Below, one piece after another: positions 41,486 to 50,230 of a DNA stretch of 64,000 nucleotides. Numbering within the stretch: position 1 is the stretch's first letter; each line of letters opens with the position of its first letter. The DNA comes from CAWDZK01 sp963807005 (lineage in GTDB: Bacteria; Actinomycetota; Actinomycetes; JACCUZ01). The stretch lies in NCBI GenBank assembly GCA_963807005.1, contig CAWDZK010000006.1, positions 1,089,027 through 1,153,026 of the forward strand, written 5' to 3'. The notes under the pieces are model-generated. The model searched no databases. It was not told the DNA's origin and worked only from the letters and a program-made list of their open reading frames with translations. The translations under genes were made by a program, and so were the position numbers.

Positions 41486-41980
41486 GTGACCGACGCGCCG
41501 CGTATCCAGTCGATCCCGACCGAAGCCCAGGCTCTGCCGCCCGCTGCCGCGGACGCCGGCAGCTCGCGCCCGGCGCCGGCCGCGACGATGACCGTGCTGC
41601 TGTACAGCGACGACGTCGACACCCGCGAGAAGGTCAAGCTGGCGATCGGCCGGCGGCCGGCCGCCGACGCACCGATGGTCGAGTGGCTGGAGTGCGCGAC
41701 CGGCCCGGGGGTGATTGCCGCGCTGGACAAGGGCGGGGTGGGGGTGGCGATCCTCGACGGCGAGGCGACGCCCACCGGCGGCATGGGCATCGCCCGGCAG
41801 GCCAAGGACGAGATCTTCCAGTGCCCCCCGATCGTGGTCCTCACCGGCAGGGTGGCGGACAGCTGGCTGGCGAACTGGTCCCGCGCCGAGGCGGCCGTCC
41901 CGCACCCGCTGGACCCCATCGTCCTCGCGAGCACGGTCGCCGACCTGATGCGGCGTCGCAGCGCCGAGCTGACCTCCTAG
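41486..41980 (+). CDS. Response-regulator-receiver-like protein
   Basis: A 164-aa protein: a Pro/Ala-rich N-terminal tail (about 35 aa), then a CheY-like alternating beta/alpha domain (MTVLLYSDDVDTREKVKLAI, VGVAILDGEATPTGGMGIARQ, PPIVVLTGRVADSWLA). The acidic pair SDD and the phospho-acceptor position ILDGE fit a receiver fold, but the usual Lys near the end is not evident, so phosphorylation is uncertain. No output domain or partner kinase. It lies 4 nt upstream of trpD, probably as the first gene of that transcript. Confidence 0.7.
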   Translation: MTDAPRIQSIPTEAQALPPAAADAGSSRPAPAATMTVLLYSDDVDTREKVKLAIGRRPAADAPMVEWLECATGPGVIAALDKGGVGVAILDGEATPTGGMGIARQAKDEIFQCPPIVVLTGRVADSWLANWSRAEAAVPHPLDPIVLASTVADLMRRRSAELTS

Positions 41981-41984
41981 CCTC

Positions 41985-43040
41985 GTGGGCGACGAGCGGC
42001 CGGCGCCGACCTGGCCGGGGCTGCTGTCCGCGCTGCTCGCCGGCGTCGACCTCACCTCTGACGAGGCGTCGTGGGCGATGGAGCAGGTGATGCTCGGCGA
42101 GGCGACCCCGGTGCAGGTGGCCGGCTTCGCGGTGGCACTGCGGGCCAAGGGGGAGGCCCCTGAGGAGATCACCGGGCTGGTCCGCGCGATGCTCGCGGTG
42201 GCAGCACGCTTCACCGTCGAGGGACCAGCCGTCGACACCTGCGGCACCGGTGGTGACCGGGCGAACACGGTGAACATCTCCACCATGTCGGCGATGGTGG
42301 TGGCCGGCACCGGAGCCCGGGTGGTCAAGCACGGCAACCGGTCGGCGTCCTCGGCGTGCGGGTCGGCGGACCTTCTCGAGGAGCTCGGCGTCGTCGTGGA
42401 CCTCGAGCCGGCGCGGGCCGCCGACTGCCTCGACGCGATCGGCGTGACCTTCTGCTTCGCCCCGAAGTTCCACCCCGCCCTCCGGCACGCGGCCGTGCCG
42501 CGTCGCGAGCTGGGCGTGCCGACGTTCTTCAACATCCTCGGTCCGCTGGCCAACCCGGCGCAGCCGTCCGCGCAGGCCGTCGGCTGCGCCGACCCCCGCC
42601 TGGCCGGCGTCATGGCCCAGGTGCTCGCCGACCGCGGCGCCTCGGCGCTGGTCTTCCGCGGGGACGACGGCCTGGACGAGCTGACGCCCACCACCACCTC
42701 GCAGGTCTGGGTGGTCCGGGACGGGACGGTCAGCAGGGAGCAGCTGGCACCGGAGGATGTCGGGCTGCCGCGGGCGGAGGCCGGCTCACTGAAGGGCGGC
42801 GACCCGGCCCACAACGCCGAGGTCACCCGGCGCTTCCTGGCCGGTGAGACCGGGCCGGTACGCGACGCGGTGCTGCTCAACGCCGCCGCGGGCCTGGCCG
42901 CCCTCGAGCCTTCCGGGGAGGCGCTCGCGGACCGGCTGCGCGCCGGGCTGGCCCGGGCCGCCGAGGCGGTCGACAGCGGGGCGGCCGCGCGGTCGCTCGC
43001 CGGCTGGGTCGAGACCAGCCGCGGCCTCGCGGCCGGCTGA
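41985..43040 (+). CDS. trpD: Anthranilate phosphoribosyltransferase
   Basis: Second step of tryptophan synthesis, joining anthranilate and PRPP; 351 aa. It shows the PRPP-binding GTGGDRANTVNIST, KHGNRSASSACGSADLLEELGV, the FCFAPKFHPALRHAAVPRRELGVPTFFNILGPLANPA block and the metal-binding DGLDE. GTG 41985 follows the previous stop by 4 nt. No other trp genes are in the window, consistent with the detached trpD (Rv2192c) beside ctaE in mycobacteria. Confidence 0.95.
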   Translation: MGDERPAPTWPGLLSALLAGVDLTSDEASWAMEQVMLGEATPVQVAGFAVALRAKGEAPEEITGLVRAMLAVAARFTVEGPAVDTCGTGGDRANTVNISTMSAMVVAGTGARVVKHGNRSASSACGSADLLEELGVVVDLEPARAADCLDAIGVTFCFAPKFHPALRHAAVPRRELGVPTFFNILGPLANPAQPSAQAVGCADPRLAGVMAQVLADRGASALVFRGDDGLDELTPTTTSQVWVVRDGTVSREQLAPEDVGLPRAEAGSLKGGDPAHNAEVTRRFLAGETGPVRDAVLLNAAAGLAALEPSGEALADRLRAGLARAAEAVDSGAAARSLAGWVETSRGLAAG

Positions 43041-43046
43041 GCGGCG

Positions 43047-43052
43047 TACGGT
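43047..43052 (+). promoter_or_regulatory. TACGGT -10 box, leaderless PAP2 gene
   Basis: TACGGT ends 7 nt before ATG 43060. The box starts 6 nt after the trpD stop. Confidence 0.55.
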
Positions 43053-43059
43053 GCGGCGG

Positions 43060-44082
43060 ATGCGGAACCCCCTGCCGTCGGGGCTTCGCCGCGACCGGGT
43101 GGTGGCGGTCGGGGGGGCCGCGGGACTGGCCGTGGCCTGCGCTGTGCTCGTCGTGGCGGTCTACCGGCTCGCGGTCTGGACGGTTCCCGGCCGGCTGCTC
43201 GACGGCCACGCGCTGCGCGGCGCTCTGGCCAGCCGGACCCGGGTCACCGACGTGGTCAGCGGGATCCTCGACGTGGTGTCGGTCGCCTCGCTCGCCGGCG
43301 CGGCAGCGGTGATCGCTGTGATCGCCCTGCTCCGGCTGCGGCGCGCGGTCGGGCTGGCCGCCCTGAGCGTTCTGGTGCTCTCGAACGTGGCCACCCAGGT
43401 GCTCAAGCAGCTCGTCCTCGACCGCCCGGACCTCGGGCTGACCGAGCGGACCCCGTCCACGCTGAACAGCATGCCGAGCGGCCACGCCACCGTCGCGTTC
43501 TCGGTCGCCGTGGCGCTGGTGATCGTCCTGCCGGCGCGGGTTCGCTCGTCGGCGGCCACCCTCGGCGCCGCCTACGCGGCGCTGACGGCGGCGGCCACGA
43601 TGTCCTCCGGCTGGCACCGGCCCAGCGACTCGGTGGTCGCGTTCCTCGTCGTCGGTGCCTGCGTCGCGCTGGTGGCCCTGGTCGTCCTGCTCGCCGAGGA
43701 CCGCGCCACCGAGCCGGAGACCTGGTCGGCCCGGGACCGGCGTACCGGACGCCGGCTGCTCGTCGCCGGCGGCGGGCTGCTGCTCGCGGGGGCGGTGCTC
43801 GCCGTGGTCGCGGAGCTGGTCGGGCTGCGGCCCGGCGGGACGTTCGTCGATGCGCTGGCCTACCTGGCCGGCCTGCTCGTGGTCGCCGGGTCGTCGGCCC
43901 TGGTGATGGCTGCGGTGCTGGCGCTCGTGCCCGCGCTCACCTTCGTCGCTGCGGACGGCGACCCTGTTCCCGGCCCCGGGTCGGAGCCGACGGAGCCGAC
44001 GGAGCCGACGGGGCGGTCGGGCGGGTCGGGGCCGCTCACCCCGGACCAGCCCTCAAAGCCCGGCGAGGCAGGCGGCCGCTGA
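43060..44082 (+). CDS. PAP2-superfamily membrane phosphatase
   Basis: A 340-aa integral membrane protein, probably a lipid or polyprenyl phosphatase. The three PAP2 motifs are visible: KQLVLDRPDL (C1, K-x6-RP), SMPSGHATVAFSVAVAL (C2, PSGH) and SSGWHRPSDSVVAFL (C3, SR-x5-H-x3-D variant). There are about six helices before a second helical hairpin (about 225-300) and a Pro/Gly/Ser tail with three EPT repeats. Substrate unknown. ATG 43060 fits the leaderless box. Confidence 0.85.
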   Translation: MRNPLPSGLRRDRVVAVGGAAGLAVACAVLVVAVYRLAVWTVPGRLLDGHALRGALASRTRVTDVVSGILDVVSVASLAGAAAVIAVIALLRLRRAVGLAALSVLVLSNVATQVLKQLVLDRPDLGLTERTPSTLNSMPSGHATVAFSVAVALVIVLPARVRSSAATLGAAYAALTAAATMSSGWHRPSDSVVAFLVVGACVALVALVVLLAEDRATEPETWSARDRRTGRRLLVAGGGLLLAGAVLAVVAELVGLRPGGTFVDALAYLAGLLVVAGSSALVMAAVLALVPALTFVAADGDPVPGPGSEPTEPTEPTGRSGGSGPLTPDQPSKPGEAGGR

Positions 44083-44112
44083 CCCAGCGGCGCCTCAGCT
44101 GCCGCCGGGAGG

Positions 44113-44400
44113 TCAGTCGGCGCCCTCGGCCCCGAGGGAGAAGGCGGCGTCGAGGTCGTGCTGGCTGTAGGTCCGGAACGCGATGTGCGTCTCGGTGGCG
44201 CGGACCCCCTCGACCTTGCTCAGCCGGTCGGCGATGACGTCGGCCAGCGCCTCGTGCTCGCGGACCCGCACCATCGCGATGAGGTCGGCCCCGCCGGTCA
44301 CCGAGTAGACCTCGCTGACACCCTCGAGCTCGGCGATCGCCTCGGCCACCTCGGGGATCCGGTCGGACTCCACGTGCACGAGCACGATCGCGGTGATCAC
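44113..44400 (-). CDS. Lrp/AsnC-type RAM-domain protein without a DNA-binding domain
   Basis: A 95-aa stand-alone ligand-sensing domain (VITAIVLVHVESDRIPEVAEAIAELEGVSEVYSVTGGADLIAMVRV), matching the C-terminal RAM domain of Lrp/AsnC regulators but with no helix-turn-helix. Such short forms are thought to bind amino acids and may modulate full-length Lrp proteins. GTG 44400 has AGGAGG 8 nt upstream, and a TACGCT box near 44435 may be the -10. It is divergent from the glucoamylase gene. Confidence 0.85.
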   Translation of the reverse strand: MITAIVLVHVESDRIPEVAEAIAELEGVSEVYSVTGGADLIAMVRVREHEALADVIADRLSKVEGVRATETHIAFRTYSQHDLDAAFSLGAEGAD

Positions 44401-44540
44401 GTGTGGCCTCCTGGGCGGCGTCCGGTCCGGCGGTTGCGAGCGTAGCGGCAGTCGAGACCCGCCCGGCGGGTGTGTAGCCGTGATCGCCCCGGGGTAGGGC
44501 GGCCGGAGTTGTTGTCGGGTGTGCACGGGGAGGCCCAGAG

Positions 44541-46748
44541 ATGAGCCAGTTGCGTCCACGTCGAGTCGTTGCCTCGCTCGCCGGAGCCGCGCTCGGCGCA
44601 GCGCTCGTCGCGGCCCCCGGTTCCACGCCAGGTCTCGCCGCGGCCCGCGCGCCGCTCACCGGCCCGGCGCCGGGAGCGCCGGGAACGGCATCGACCTGGG
44701 TGCCCGGGGACAAGGACGGCTTCGGCACCTCGCGGGGCACGGCCAGCAAGGTCTGGTACACGCTCTCGCGCGGCAAGCTCAGCGACGTCTACTACCCGCG
44801 CATCGACACCCCCAGCGTGCGCGACAGCCAGTTCGTGGTCACCGACGGCCGCAGCTTCACCGACCGCGAGGACACCGACGCCCGCAGCCGCGTGCAGCTG
44901 CTCGACCGGCGCAGCCTCACCTACCGGCTGGTCACCACGGCGCGGTCGGGGAAGTGGCGGATCACCAAGACGTTCGTCACCGACCCGCGCCGCTCGACCG
45001 TCCTGCAACGGGTGCGGTTCGAGTCGCGGACCGGCGCGCCGCTGCAGCTCTTCCTGCTGCACGACCCGTCTCTGGACATGACTGGTGACAACGACACCGG
45101 CGGTTCCGGCCCTGGTGGCGCGCTGCTGTCCAGCGACGGGAGCTCACCGGTCGCGAGCGCCGTCGTGACCCGGCCGGAGATGACCCGGACGTCCAGCGGC
45201 TACCTCGGCGTCAGCGACGGCTGGCAGGACTTGCGCGACGACCACCGGATGGACTGGACGTACGGCGCCGACCAGCAGGGCAACGTCGTCCAGACCGGAC
45301 GACTGCCGCTCAACGGCCTGCGCGGCCACCGCACGGCGACCGTGGCGATCGGCTTCGGGAGGTCGACCGGCGCCGCCCTCGCCACGGCGAACGCCTCGCT
45401 GCGCCGGCCCTTCGCCGCCGGCCGGTCGGCGTACGTCGCGGGCTGGCACCGCTACCTGCGCTCGATCGACAAGGCACCGGCGAGCGTCGGATCGTTCACG
45501 ACCGAGTGGACCGTGTCGGCTATGGTGCTGGCGGCCAGCGAGGACAAGACCTACCGGGGCGGCTTCGTGGCCGCACCCGGCCGGCCGTGGGCCTGGGCCA
45601 ACGAGCTGCAGGACCTCGCGGTCTACCACGCGGTCTGGTCGCGCGACCTGTACCAGATCGCGACCGGCCTGCTCGCGACCGGCGACCGGGCTGCGGCCGG
45701 CCGGGCCCTGGACTACCTCTGGGAGCACCAGCAGCGACCGGACGGGTCGTTCCCGCAGAACTCACGTCTTGACGGCACCCCGGTGTTCGGCGACCTGCAG
45801 ATGGACGAGGTCGCCTTCCCGATCGTCCTGGACTGGATGCTCGGTCGCACCGGTGCCGCCGACTGGGCCCGGGTGAAGCGCTCGGCGGACTACGTCGTCG
45901 CGCACGGCCCCAGCACGCCGCAGGAGCGGTGGGAGAACATCGGCGGGTGGTCGCCCGCGACCATCGCCGCCGAGATCGCCGGCCTGGTGCTGGCCGCCGA
46001 CATCGCGAAGACCAACGGGGACACCTCTTCGAGCAGCACGTACCTCGACACTGCTGACGACTGGGCCCGGCAGGTGCAGGGCTGGACGGCGACGAGCAAC
46101 GGGCCCTACGACCCGAAGCCCTACTACCTGCGCATCACGAAGAACGGCGACCCGGACGCTGGCACGCAGGTGCAGATCTCGGACGGCGGTCCGCTGATCG
46201 ACCAGCGGGCCGTGGTGGACCCCAGCTTCCTCGACCTGGTGCGCCTGGGCGTCAAGCGGGCCGACGACCCGGTCGTGCGCAGCTCGCTGCGTGTGGTGGA
46301 CGACCGGCTCGGCTACCGCACGCCGAACGGCCGGTTCTGGCACCGTGCCAGCTTCGACGGATACGGGGAGCGGCGTGACGGCAGCCAGTGGGAGCCGACC
46401 GATCCTGGCTCAGGCGAGACCATCGGCCGGGGTTGGCCGCTGCTGTCCGGCGAGCGCGGGGAGTACGCCCTCGCCGCCGGCCGGGACCGGGCGGCCCACC
46501 GGCTGCTCGTCACCATGGGCCGGGCCGCAGACGACCGCAGCCACCTGATGGCGGAGCAGGTGTGGGACCACAAGCCGCTGGGCAGCTCGGCGCGGTTCCC
46601 GGCCGGTGAGCCGACGCTGTCGGCGATGCCGCTGGCCTGGACCCACGCCCAGTTCGTCCGGCTTGCCGCGAACCTGCAGGCCGGCCGGAACCTCGAGACA
46701 CCGCAGCCGGTGGCCTGCCGCTACCGCAGCGAGGCCTGCCGGAGCTGA
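44541..46748 (+). CDS. Secreted GH15 glucan 1,4-alpha-glucosidase (glucodextranase-like)
   Basis: A 735-aa exported enzyme with a twin-arginine-like signal (RPRRVVASLAGAALGAALVAAP), an N-terminal beta-sandwich as in glucodextranase/glucoamylase (about 50-310, DKDGFGTSRGTASKVWYTLSRG), and a GH15 (alpha/alpha)6 barrel. The candidate catalytic acid is Glu in TPQERWENIGGWSP and the base is Glu in WPLLSGERGEYALA. It would release glucose from the ends of alpha-glucans. ATG 44541 has GGGGAGG upstream. Monocistronic; the cupin-MarR pair follows with its own promoter. Confidence 0.9.
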   Translation: MSQLRPRRVVASLAGAALGAALVAAPGSTPGLAAARAPLTGPAPGAPGTASTWVPGDKDGFGTSRGTASKVWYTLSRGKLSDVYYPRIDTPSVRDSQFVVTDGRSFTDREDTDARSRVQLLDRRSLTYRLVTTARSGKWRITKTFVTDPRRSTVLQRVRFESRTGAPLQLFLLHDPSLDMTGDNDTGGSGPGGALLSSDGSSPVASAVVTRPEMTRTSSGYLGVSDGWQDLRDDHRMDWTYGADQQGNVVQTGRLPLNGLRGHRTATVAIGFGRSTGAALATANASLRRPFAAGRSAYVAGWHRYLRSIDKAPASVGSFTTEWTVSAMVLAASEDKTYRGGFVAAPGRPWAWANELQDLAVYHAVWSRDLYQIATGLLATGDRAAAGRALDYLWEHQQRPDGSFPQNSRLDGTPVFGDLQMDEVAFPIVLDWMLGRTGAADWARVKRSADYVVAHGPSTPQERWENIGGWSPATIAAEIAGLVLAADIAKTNGDTSSSSTYLDTADDWARQVQGWTATSNGPYDPKPYYLRITKNGDPDAGTQVQISDGGPLIDQRAVVDPSFLDLVRLGVKRADDPVVRSSLRVVDDRLGYRTPNGRFWHRASFDGYGERRDGSQWEPTDPGSGETIGRGWPLLSGERGEYALAAGRDRAAHRLLVTMGRAADDRSHLMAEQVWDHKPLGSSARFPAGEPTLSAMPLAWTHAQFVRLAANLQAGRNLETPQPVACRYRSEACRS

Positions 46749-46765
46749 GCCGCGGCGGGGAAGTC

Positions 46766-46832
46766 GGTCAATCGAGTTGACCATCTGGGAACGACAAGGC
46801 ATGCTCCTTCCAAGAGGTCAACCCGATTGACC
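46766..46832. promoter_or_regulatory. Twin operators around the cupin-MarR promoter
   Basis: Two palindromes with the same GGTCAA-N5-TTGACC pattern, GGTCAATCGAGTTGACC (46766-46782) and GGTCAACCCGATTGACC (46816-46832), are 50 bp apart centre to centre. The TTGACC of the first (46777-46782) can serve as -35, with a -10-like ATGCTC 18 nt later. They are probably bound by the MarR protein encoded two genes on, giving autorepression, possibly by looping or side-by-side dimers. Confidence 0.75.
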
Positions 46833-46851
46833 GTCTGCCTCAGGAGGACTC

Positions 46852-47241
46852 ATGCCCGTCATCACCGCTCCACCCGGGCCCACGCACCAGCTCGGGGGGA
46901 CCCGGTTCACGGCTCTGGCCACCCCCAGCCGCGGGAGCCGCCGTACCAGCGTGTGGCAGGTGGAGCTGGCCGCGGGAGAGACCCCCACACCGCACCGGCT
47001 CACCGACGAGGAGATCTTCGTCGTGCTGGCCGGTGTCGCCCGGGTCGAGATCGACGGGGTCACCGCCCGGGCGACGGCCGGTGACGCGATCGTCGTCCCG
47101 GCTGGTGTGCTGTTCGCGCTCGCCAACGACGCCGACGACGCCGACGGCGACGGCCAGCTGAGGCTGCTGTGCTGCCTGCCCGTCGGCGGCCAGGCCCAGC
47201 TGCCCGACGGCGAGCCGTTCACGCCGCCGTGGGCGCTCTGA
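46852..47241 (+). CDS. Cupin-domain protein
   Basis: A 129-aa single-domain cupin. Motif 1 is recognisable (PHRLTDEEIFVVLAGVARVEIDG) as is motif 2 (GDAIVVPAGVLFALAN). The metal set is reduced: the first His and Glu are present, but the second-motif His is not obvious. It could be an isomerase-like or ligand-binding cupin. AGGAGG lies 5 nt before ATG 46852. Its end overlaps the MarR gene, and both sit behind the twin operators, so the cupin probably handles the ligand that releases MarR. Confidence 0.85.
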   Translation: MPVITAPPGPTHQLGGTRFTALATPSRGSRRTSVWQVELAAGETPTPHRLTDEEIFVVLAGVARVEIDGVTARATAGDAIVVPAGVLFALANDADDADGDGQLRLLCCLPVGGQAQLPDGEPFTPPWAL

Positions 47242-47744
47242 CGCCGGTGGCCGGTCCACGGCCTGCGACGTCCAGCCGGCTCGAGGTGTCGCACCCGCAC
47301 GTCCCGCTTGCCCGGCTGCTCGCGATGGCCTACCGGCACCTGGTGGTGGCGCTGCACGAGGAGCTCGCGGCCCGCGGATGGCAGGACGTCCGCCCTCAAT
47401 ACGGCTACGTGCTGCTTGCCTGCCGGGACCGGCCCACCACGTCGGGGGAGGTGGCGGCGCTGCTCGGGGTCAGCAAGCAGGCCGCGTCGAAGCTCGCCGA
47501 CGCGATGGTCGAGGCAGGTCTGCTCCAGCGGCGACGCTCGGACCTCGACGCCCGGGCCCGACCGCTGGCGCTCACCGCGCGCGGCCGCAAGCTGCTGGTC
47601 GTGGTGGAGGAGGTCTACACCGAGCTCGAGCAGTCGTGGGCGGACACGGTGGGGCGCAGCCAGGTCGAGGCGCTGCGGGAGGGGCTGGTGGCGGTGCTGA
47701 GGTCGGCGTACGACGGTGACCTCCCGCCGGTACGGCCGGTCTGA
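47229..47744 (+). CDS. MarR-family transcriptional regulator
   Basis: A winged-helix repressor of about 171 aa from GTG 47229 (in-frame GTGs at 47247 and 47286 are alternatives). The DNA-binding core is PTTSGEVAALLGVSKQAASKLADAMVEAGLLQRRRSDLDARARPLALTARG, with the recognition helix SKQAASKLADAMV and a wing containing DARARP. Flanking helices form the dimer interface. It is co-transcribed with the cupin gene and most likely binds the twin GGTCAA-N5-TTGACC operators upstream. Inducer unknown. Confidence 0.87.
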   Translation: MGALTPVAGPRPATSSRLEVSHPHVPLARLLAMAYRHLVVALHEELAARGWQDVRPQYGYVLLACRDRPTTSGEVAALLGVSKQAASKLADAMVEAGLLQRRRSDLDARARPLALTARGRKLLVVVEEVYTELEQSWADTVGRSQVEALREGLVAVLRSAYDGDLPPVRPV

Positions 47745-47810
47745 GCGCTGTCGGCGGGTGACGCCGGCCGGCCAGCGTTGCGCCGGATCCGCGGCGCTGG
47801 GGTCACGCCC

Positions 47811-49622
47811 TCACGAGGCGGACGAGATGCGGCTCACCGAGCCTTGCAGGGCGCCCGGCTGGTGCGCCGGGCGGATGTCGCGACGGCTGCCGAACGGGTC
47901 GAGCCGGTCGCGGCCCGCCTCGGCAGCCTCGGCCCACAACCGGACCCCGCCGGCGCCGAACGTGGGGCAGGCCCAGGTGCCGGACAGCGAGACCAGCCGA
48001 ACGCCGGACTGGTCCAGCCAGCGCAGGACGCACTCGGTCTCCTCGGCGCTGGCAGCCGGTGTCGGCCCGGTGCCGGACGGCACGACCTCGGCGGTTGCCC
48101 GGAGGGCCGCCGCCACGACGCGGGGGTCCTCGGCCCGGCCGGCCACAGCGGTGCCGGCCAGGCGGCCGTGGCGGACCACGACGATCTCCCAGCCGCCGTG
48201 GTCGCGCTGGACGGCGGCGACCAGCTCGGCGCACCCGGTCAGCGCCGACACCCGCTGCAGCCGGGACGCGGCCCGGACGAACGCCGCCAGGCGGTCGCGG
48301 TGCACCGCGGCGTCCTCGAACCGCTCGACCTCGGCCAGCCGGCTGACCTTGCGGCTCAGCGCGGCGACGAGGGGGCGGACGTCGCCGAGCATCGCGGCCC
48401 GGACCGCCTCCGCATGGGCGGCGTAGGCCTCGACCGACTCGCGCCCGTCGCACGGTGCGCCGCAGCGCCCCATCTCGGCCAGCGCACAGGCCGGCGACGC
48501 CCGGCGGGGCGACAGCCGGCTGCTGCACTGGCGCAGCCGGAAGGCTTCGTGCAGGGCAGCCGTGGCGAGCTCGACCTGGCGGGTGCCGGAGAAGGGCCCG
48601 AGGTAGGTGGCGCCGTCGTCACGCACCTCTCGGACCCGGGAGAGCCGGGGGAAGGCCTCCGCCGTCAGCTTGAGCCAGTGGGCGCGTTCCGGGAACCGGG
48701 ACCGGCGGTTGTACCGCGGTTTGTGCGCGGCGATCAGCCGCAGCTCGCGCACCTCCGCCTCGAGGGGGGTCGCGCAGACGATCGGCTCCACCCGGGTGGC
48801 CAGCCCGACCATCTCGGCCATCCGTCCGCGGGTCTCGCCCGCGGTGAAGTAGGACCGGACCCGGGCCCGCAGGTCCTTGCTCTTGCCGACGTAGAGCACC
48901 TCGCCGCGCTCGTCGACGAACTGGTAGACGCCCGGCAGGTGGGGGAGGGGCTCGGCCAGGTGCCGCTTGGCCCGCTGCGCCGGCGACACCCGGGAGGAGA
49001 ACGTCGACAGCTCGTCCAGCGACCGGACCCCGAGGTTGCCGAGCCGCTCGAGCATGCCGTGCAGGACGTCGACGGTGGCGCGCGCGTCGGACAGCGCCCG
49101 GTGGTCCGGGGTGGTGCCCGCCCGGAAGAGCCGGGCCAGGCTGGCGAGCTTGCAGTTGGGCGCCTCGTCTCGGGTGACGACCTGCCTTGCCAGCCGGGCG
49201 GTGTCGAGCACCCGGTTGCCCGGCCACAGGTGACCCGTGGCGGCGCAGGCCGCCTTGAGGAAGCCGACGTCGAACGGGGCGTTGTGGGCCACCAGGACCG
49301 AGTCCGGCCCGGCGAACTCGAGGAAGGCGGGAACGACGGTGGCCAGCCGCGGCGCACCGGACACCATCGCGTCGCTGATGCCGGTGAGCACGGAGATGAA
49401 GGGTGGGATCGGGACCCCGGGGTTCACCAGCGTCTGGAACTCGCCGAGCAGCCGGCCGCCGCGGACCTTGACAGCGCCGACCTCGGTGATCTCGCAGCTG
49501 TGCGGTGAGCCGCCGGTGGTCTCCAGGTCGACGACCACGAAGGTCACCTCGTGCAGCGGCGTGCCCAGCTCGTCGAACGTCGCCTGCACCGCCACGGGCG
49601 CGAGGGGCGGACGGCTGGGCAT
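47811..49622 (-). CDS. DEDDh 3'-5' exonuclease fused to UvrC-like GIY-YIG nuclease
   Basis: A 603-aa hybrid of the Rv2191 type. Residues about 20-190 are a DnaQ/epsilon-like exonuclease with ExoI VVDLETTGG, ExoII VAHNAPFDVGFL and ExoIII HRALSDARATVDVL. After a linker comes a GIY-YIG domain (LPGVYQFVDERGEVLYVGKSKDLRARVRSYF). The rest resembles the UvrC middle region with a possible UVR-like stretch and a Cys-rich CALAEMGRCGAPCDG. Probable role in DNA repair or damage processing. ATG 49622 is set by a TACCGT box 6 nt upstream. Confidence 0.92.
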   Translation of the reverse strand: MPSRPPLAPVAVQATFDELGTPLHEVTFVVVDLETTGGSPHSCEITEVGAVKVRGGRLLGEFQTLVNPGVPIPPFISVLTGISDAMVSGAPRLATVVPAFLEFAGPDSVLVAHNAPFDVGFLKAACAATGHLWPGNRVLDTARLARQVVTRDEAPNCKLASLARLFRAGTTPDHRALSDARATVDVLHGMLERLGNLGVRSLDELSTFSSRVSPAQRAKRHLAEPLPHLPGVYQFVDERGEVLYVGKSKDLRARVRSYFTAGETRGRMAEMVGLATRVEPIVCATPLEAEVRELRLIAAHKPRYNRRSRFPERAHWLKLTAEAFPRLSRVREVRDDGATYLGPFSGTRQVELATAALHEAFRLRQCSSRLSPRRASPACALAEMGRCGAPCDGRESVEAYAAHAEAVRAAMLGDVRPLVAALSRKVSRLAEVERFEDAAVHRDRLAAFVRAASRLQRVSALTGCAELVAAVQRDHGGWEIVVVRHGRLAGTAVAGRAEDPRVVAAALRATAEVVPSGTGPTPAASAEETECVLRWLDQSGVRLVSLSGTWACPTFGAGGVRLWAEAAEAGRDRLDPFGSRRDIRPAHQPGALQGSVSRISSAS

Positions 49623-49628
49623 GTCCCG

Positions 49629-49634
49629 ACGGTA
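49629..49634 (-). promoter_or_regulatory. TACCGT -10 box, leaderless exonuclease/UvrC-like gene
   Basis: Minus-strand TACCGT, 6-nt spacer, ATG 49622. No Shine-Dalgarno sequence. Confidence 0.6.
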
Positions 49635-49696
49635 GGGAGCACTGTGGACACAACCGGGGAGGCGCACCGACGTGACGCCCTCCCGGGCCTGCCCGG

Positions 49697-49912
49697 TCAG
49701 CCGCCGGTGGCCTCCGCTGCCGGGGCGCTGCGCGGCCGGGGCAGCTCCACCGGCCGCTCGTACTCGCAGTACCGGCAGATGACTACGAATCCGGTGTCGT
49801 CCGTGCCGGCGGTCAACGCCCAGGGCCGGTGGCACTGCGGGCACATGTGCCCGAGGGCCGCGCGGCGGCGGCGACGCTGGATGGGGCGCAGGGCGATCGG
49901 TCGGTTGGGCAC
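49697..49912 (-). CDS. Small zinc-ribbon protein
   Basis: A 71-aa protein with a basic N terminus (RPIQRRRRRAA) and two CxxC knuckles (HMCPQCHRP and VICRYCEYE), a classic one-zinc ribbon. GTG 49912 is preceded by GAGGAAG. It lies 63 nt upstream of the exonuclease gene start on the same strand. Likely a nucleic-acid or protein-binding accessory; function unknown. Confidence 0.75.
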   Translation of the reverse strand: MPNRPIALRPIQRRRRRAALGHMCPQCHRPWALTAGTDDTGFVVICRYCEYERPVELPRPRSAPAAEATGG

Positions 49913-49951
49913 GGGCTTCGCTTCCTCGTCGGTGTGAACAGCCGGTCAGCC

Positions 49952-49981
49952 GGGGCGCCGGATCGCACGATCCGGCGCCCC
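49952..49981. repeat. Perfect inverted repeat upstream of the zinc-ribbon gene
   Basis: Fourteen-bp arms GGGGCGCCGGATCG / CGATCCGGCGCCCC with a CA loop. It lies in the 318-nt divergent gap 49913-50230. The rest of that gap holds no supported gene; it has C-rich stretches near 50040-50090, and CCTAGG at 50160 could belong to the regulator's promoter. The repeat may be an operator or cruciform rather than a terminator, since both flanking genes point away. Confidence 0.7.
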
Positions 49982-50230
49982 GCCTGCCTGCCTTCAGCCC
50001 CCGGCCACCGGGCGCTCACCGAGCACCCGACCCCTGGCCTTGTCGGCCCCCGGCCCCCCGGGGCTCTCTCGGTCCCCCCGGCCGACGAAGCAAGCCTGCT
50101 GGGACGCCGATGTCCGGTCGTCCCCCGTTTCGGGTGAGATCGACTATTCGCTCCACGGGACCTAGGTCGCAGGCCGGTGGGGCTCTGTGGCACTCAGCCG
50201 ACCTCCTGGGTGCCATGGGACGGTGGATGC

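Noticed and set aside
38882..42880. 1332-codon minus-strand frame continuing upstream of qcrC
   Set aside because: Only its first 280 codons are qcrC (start GTG 39721); the rest is antisense to trpD and other genes.
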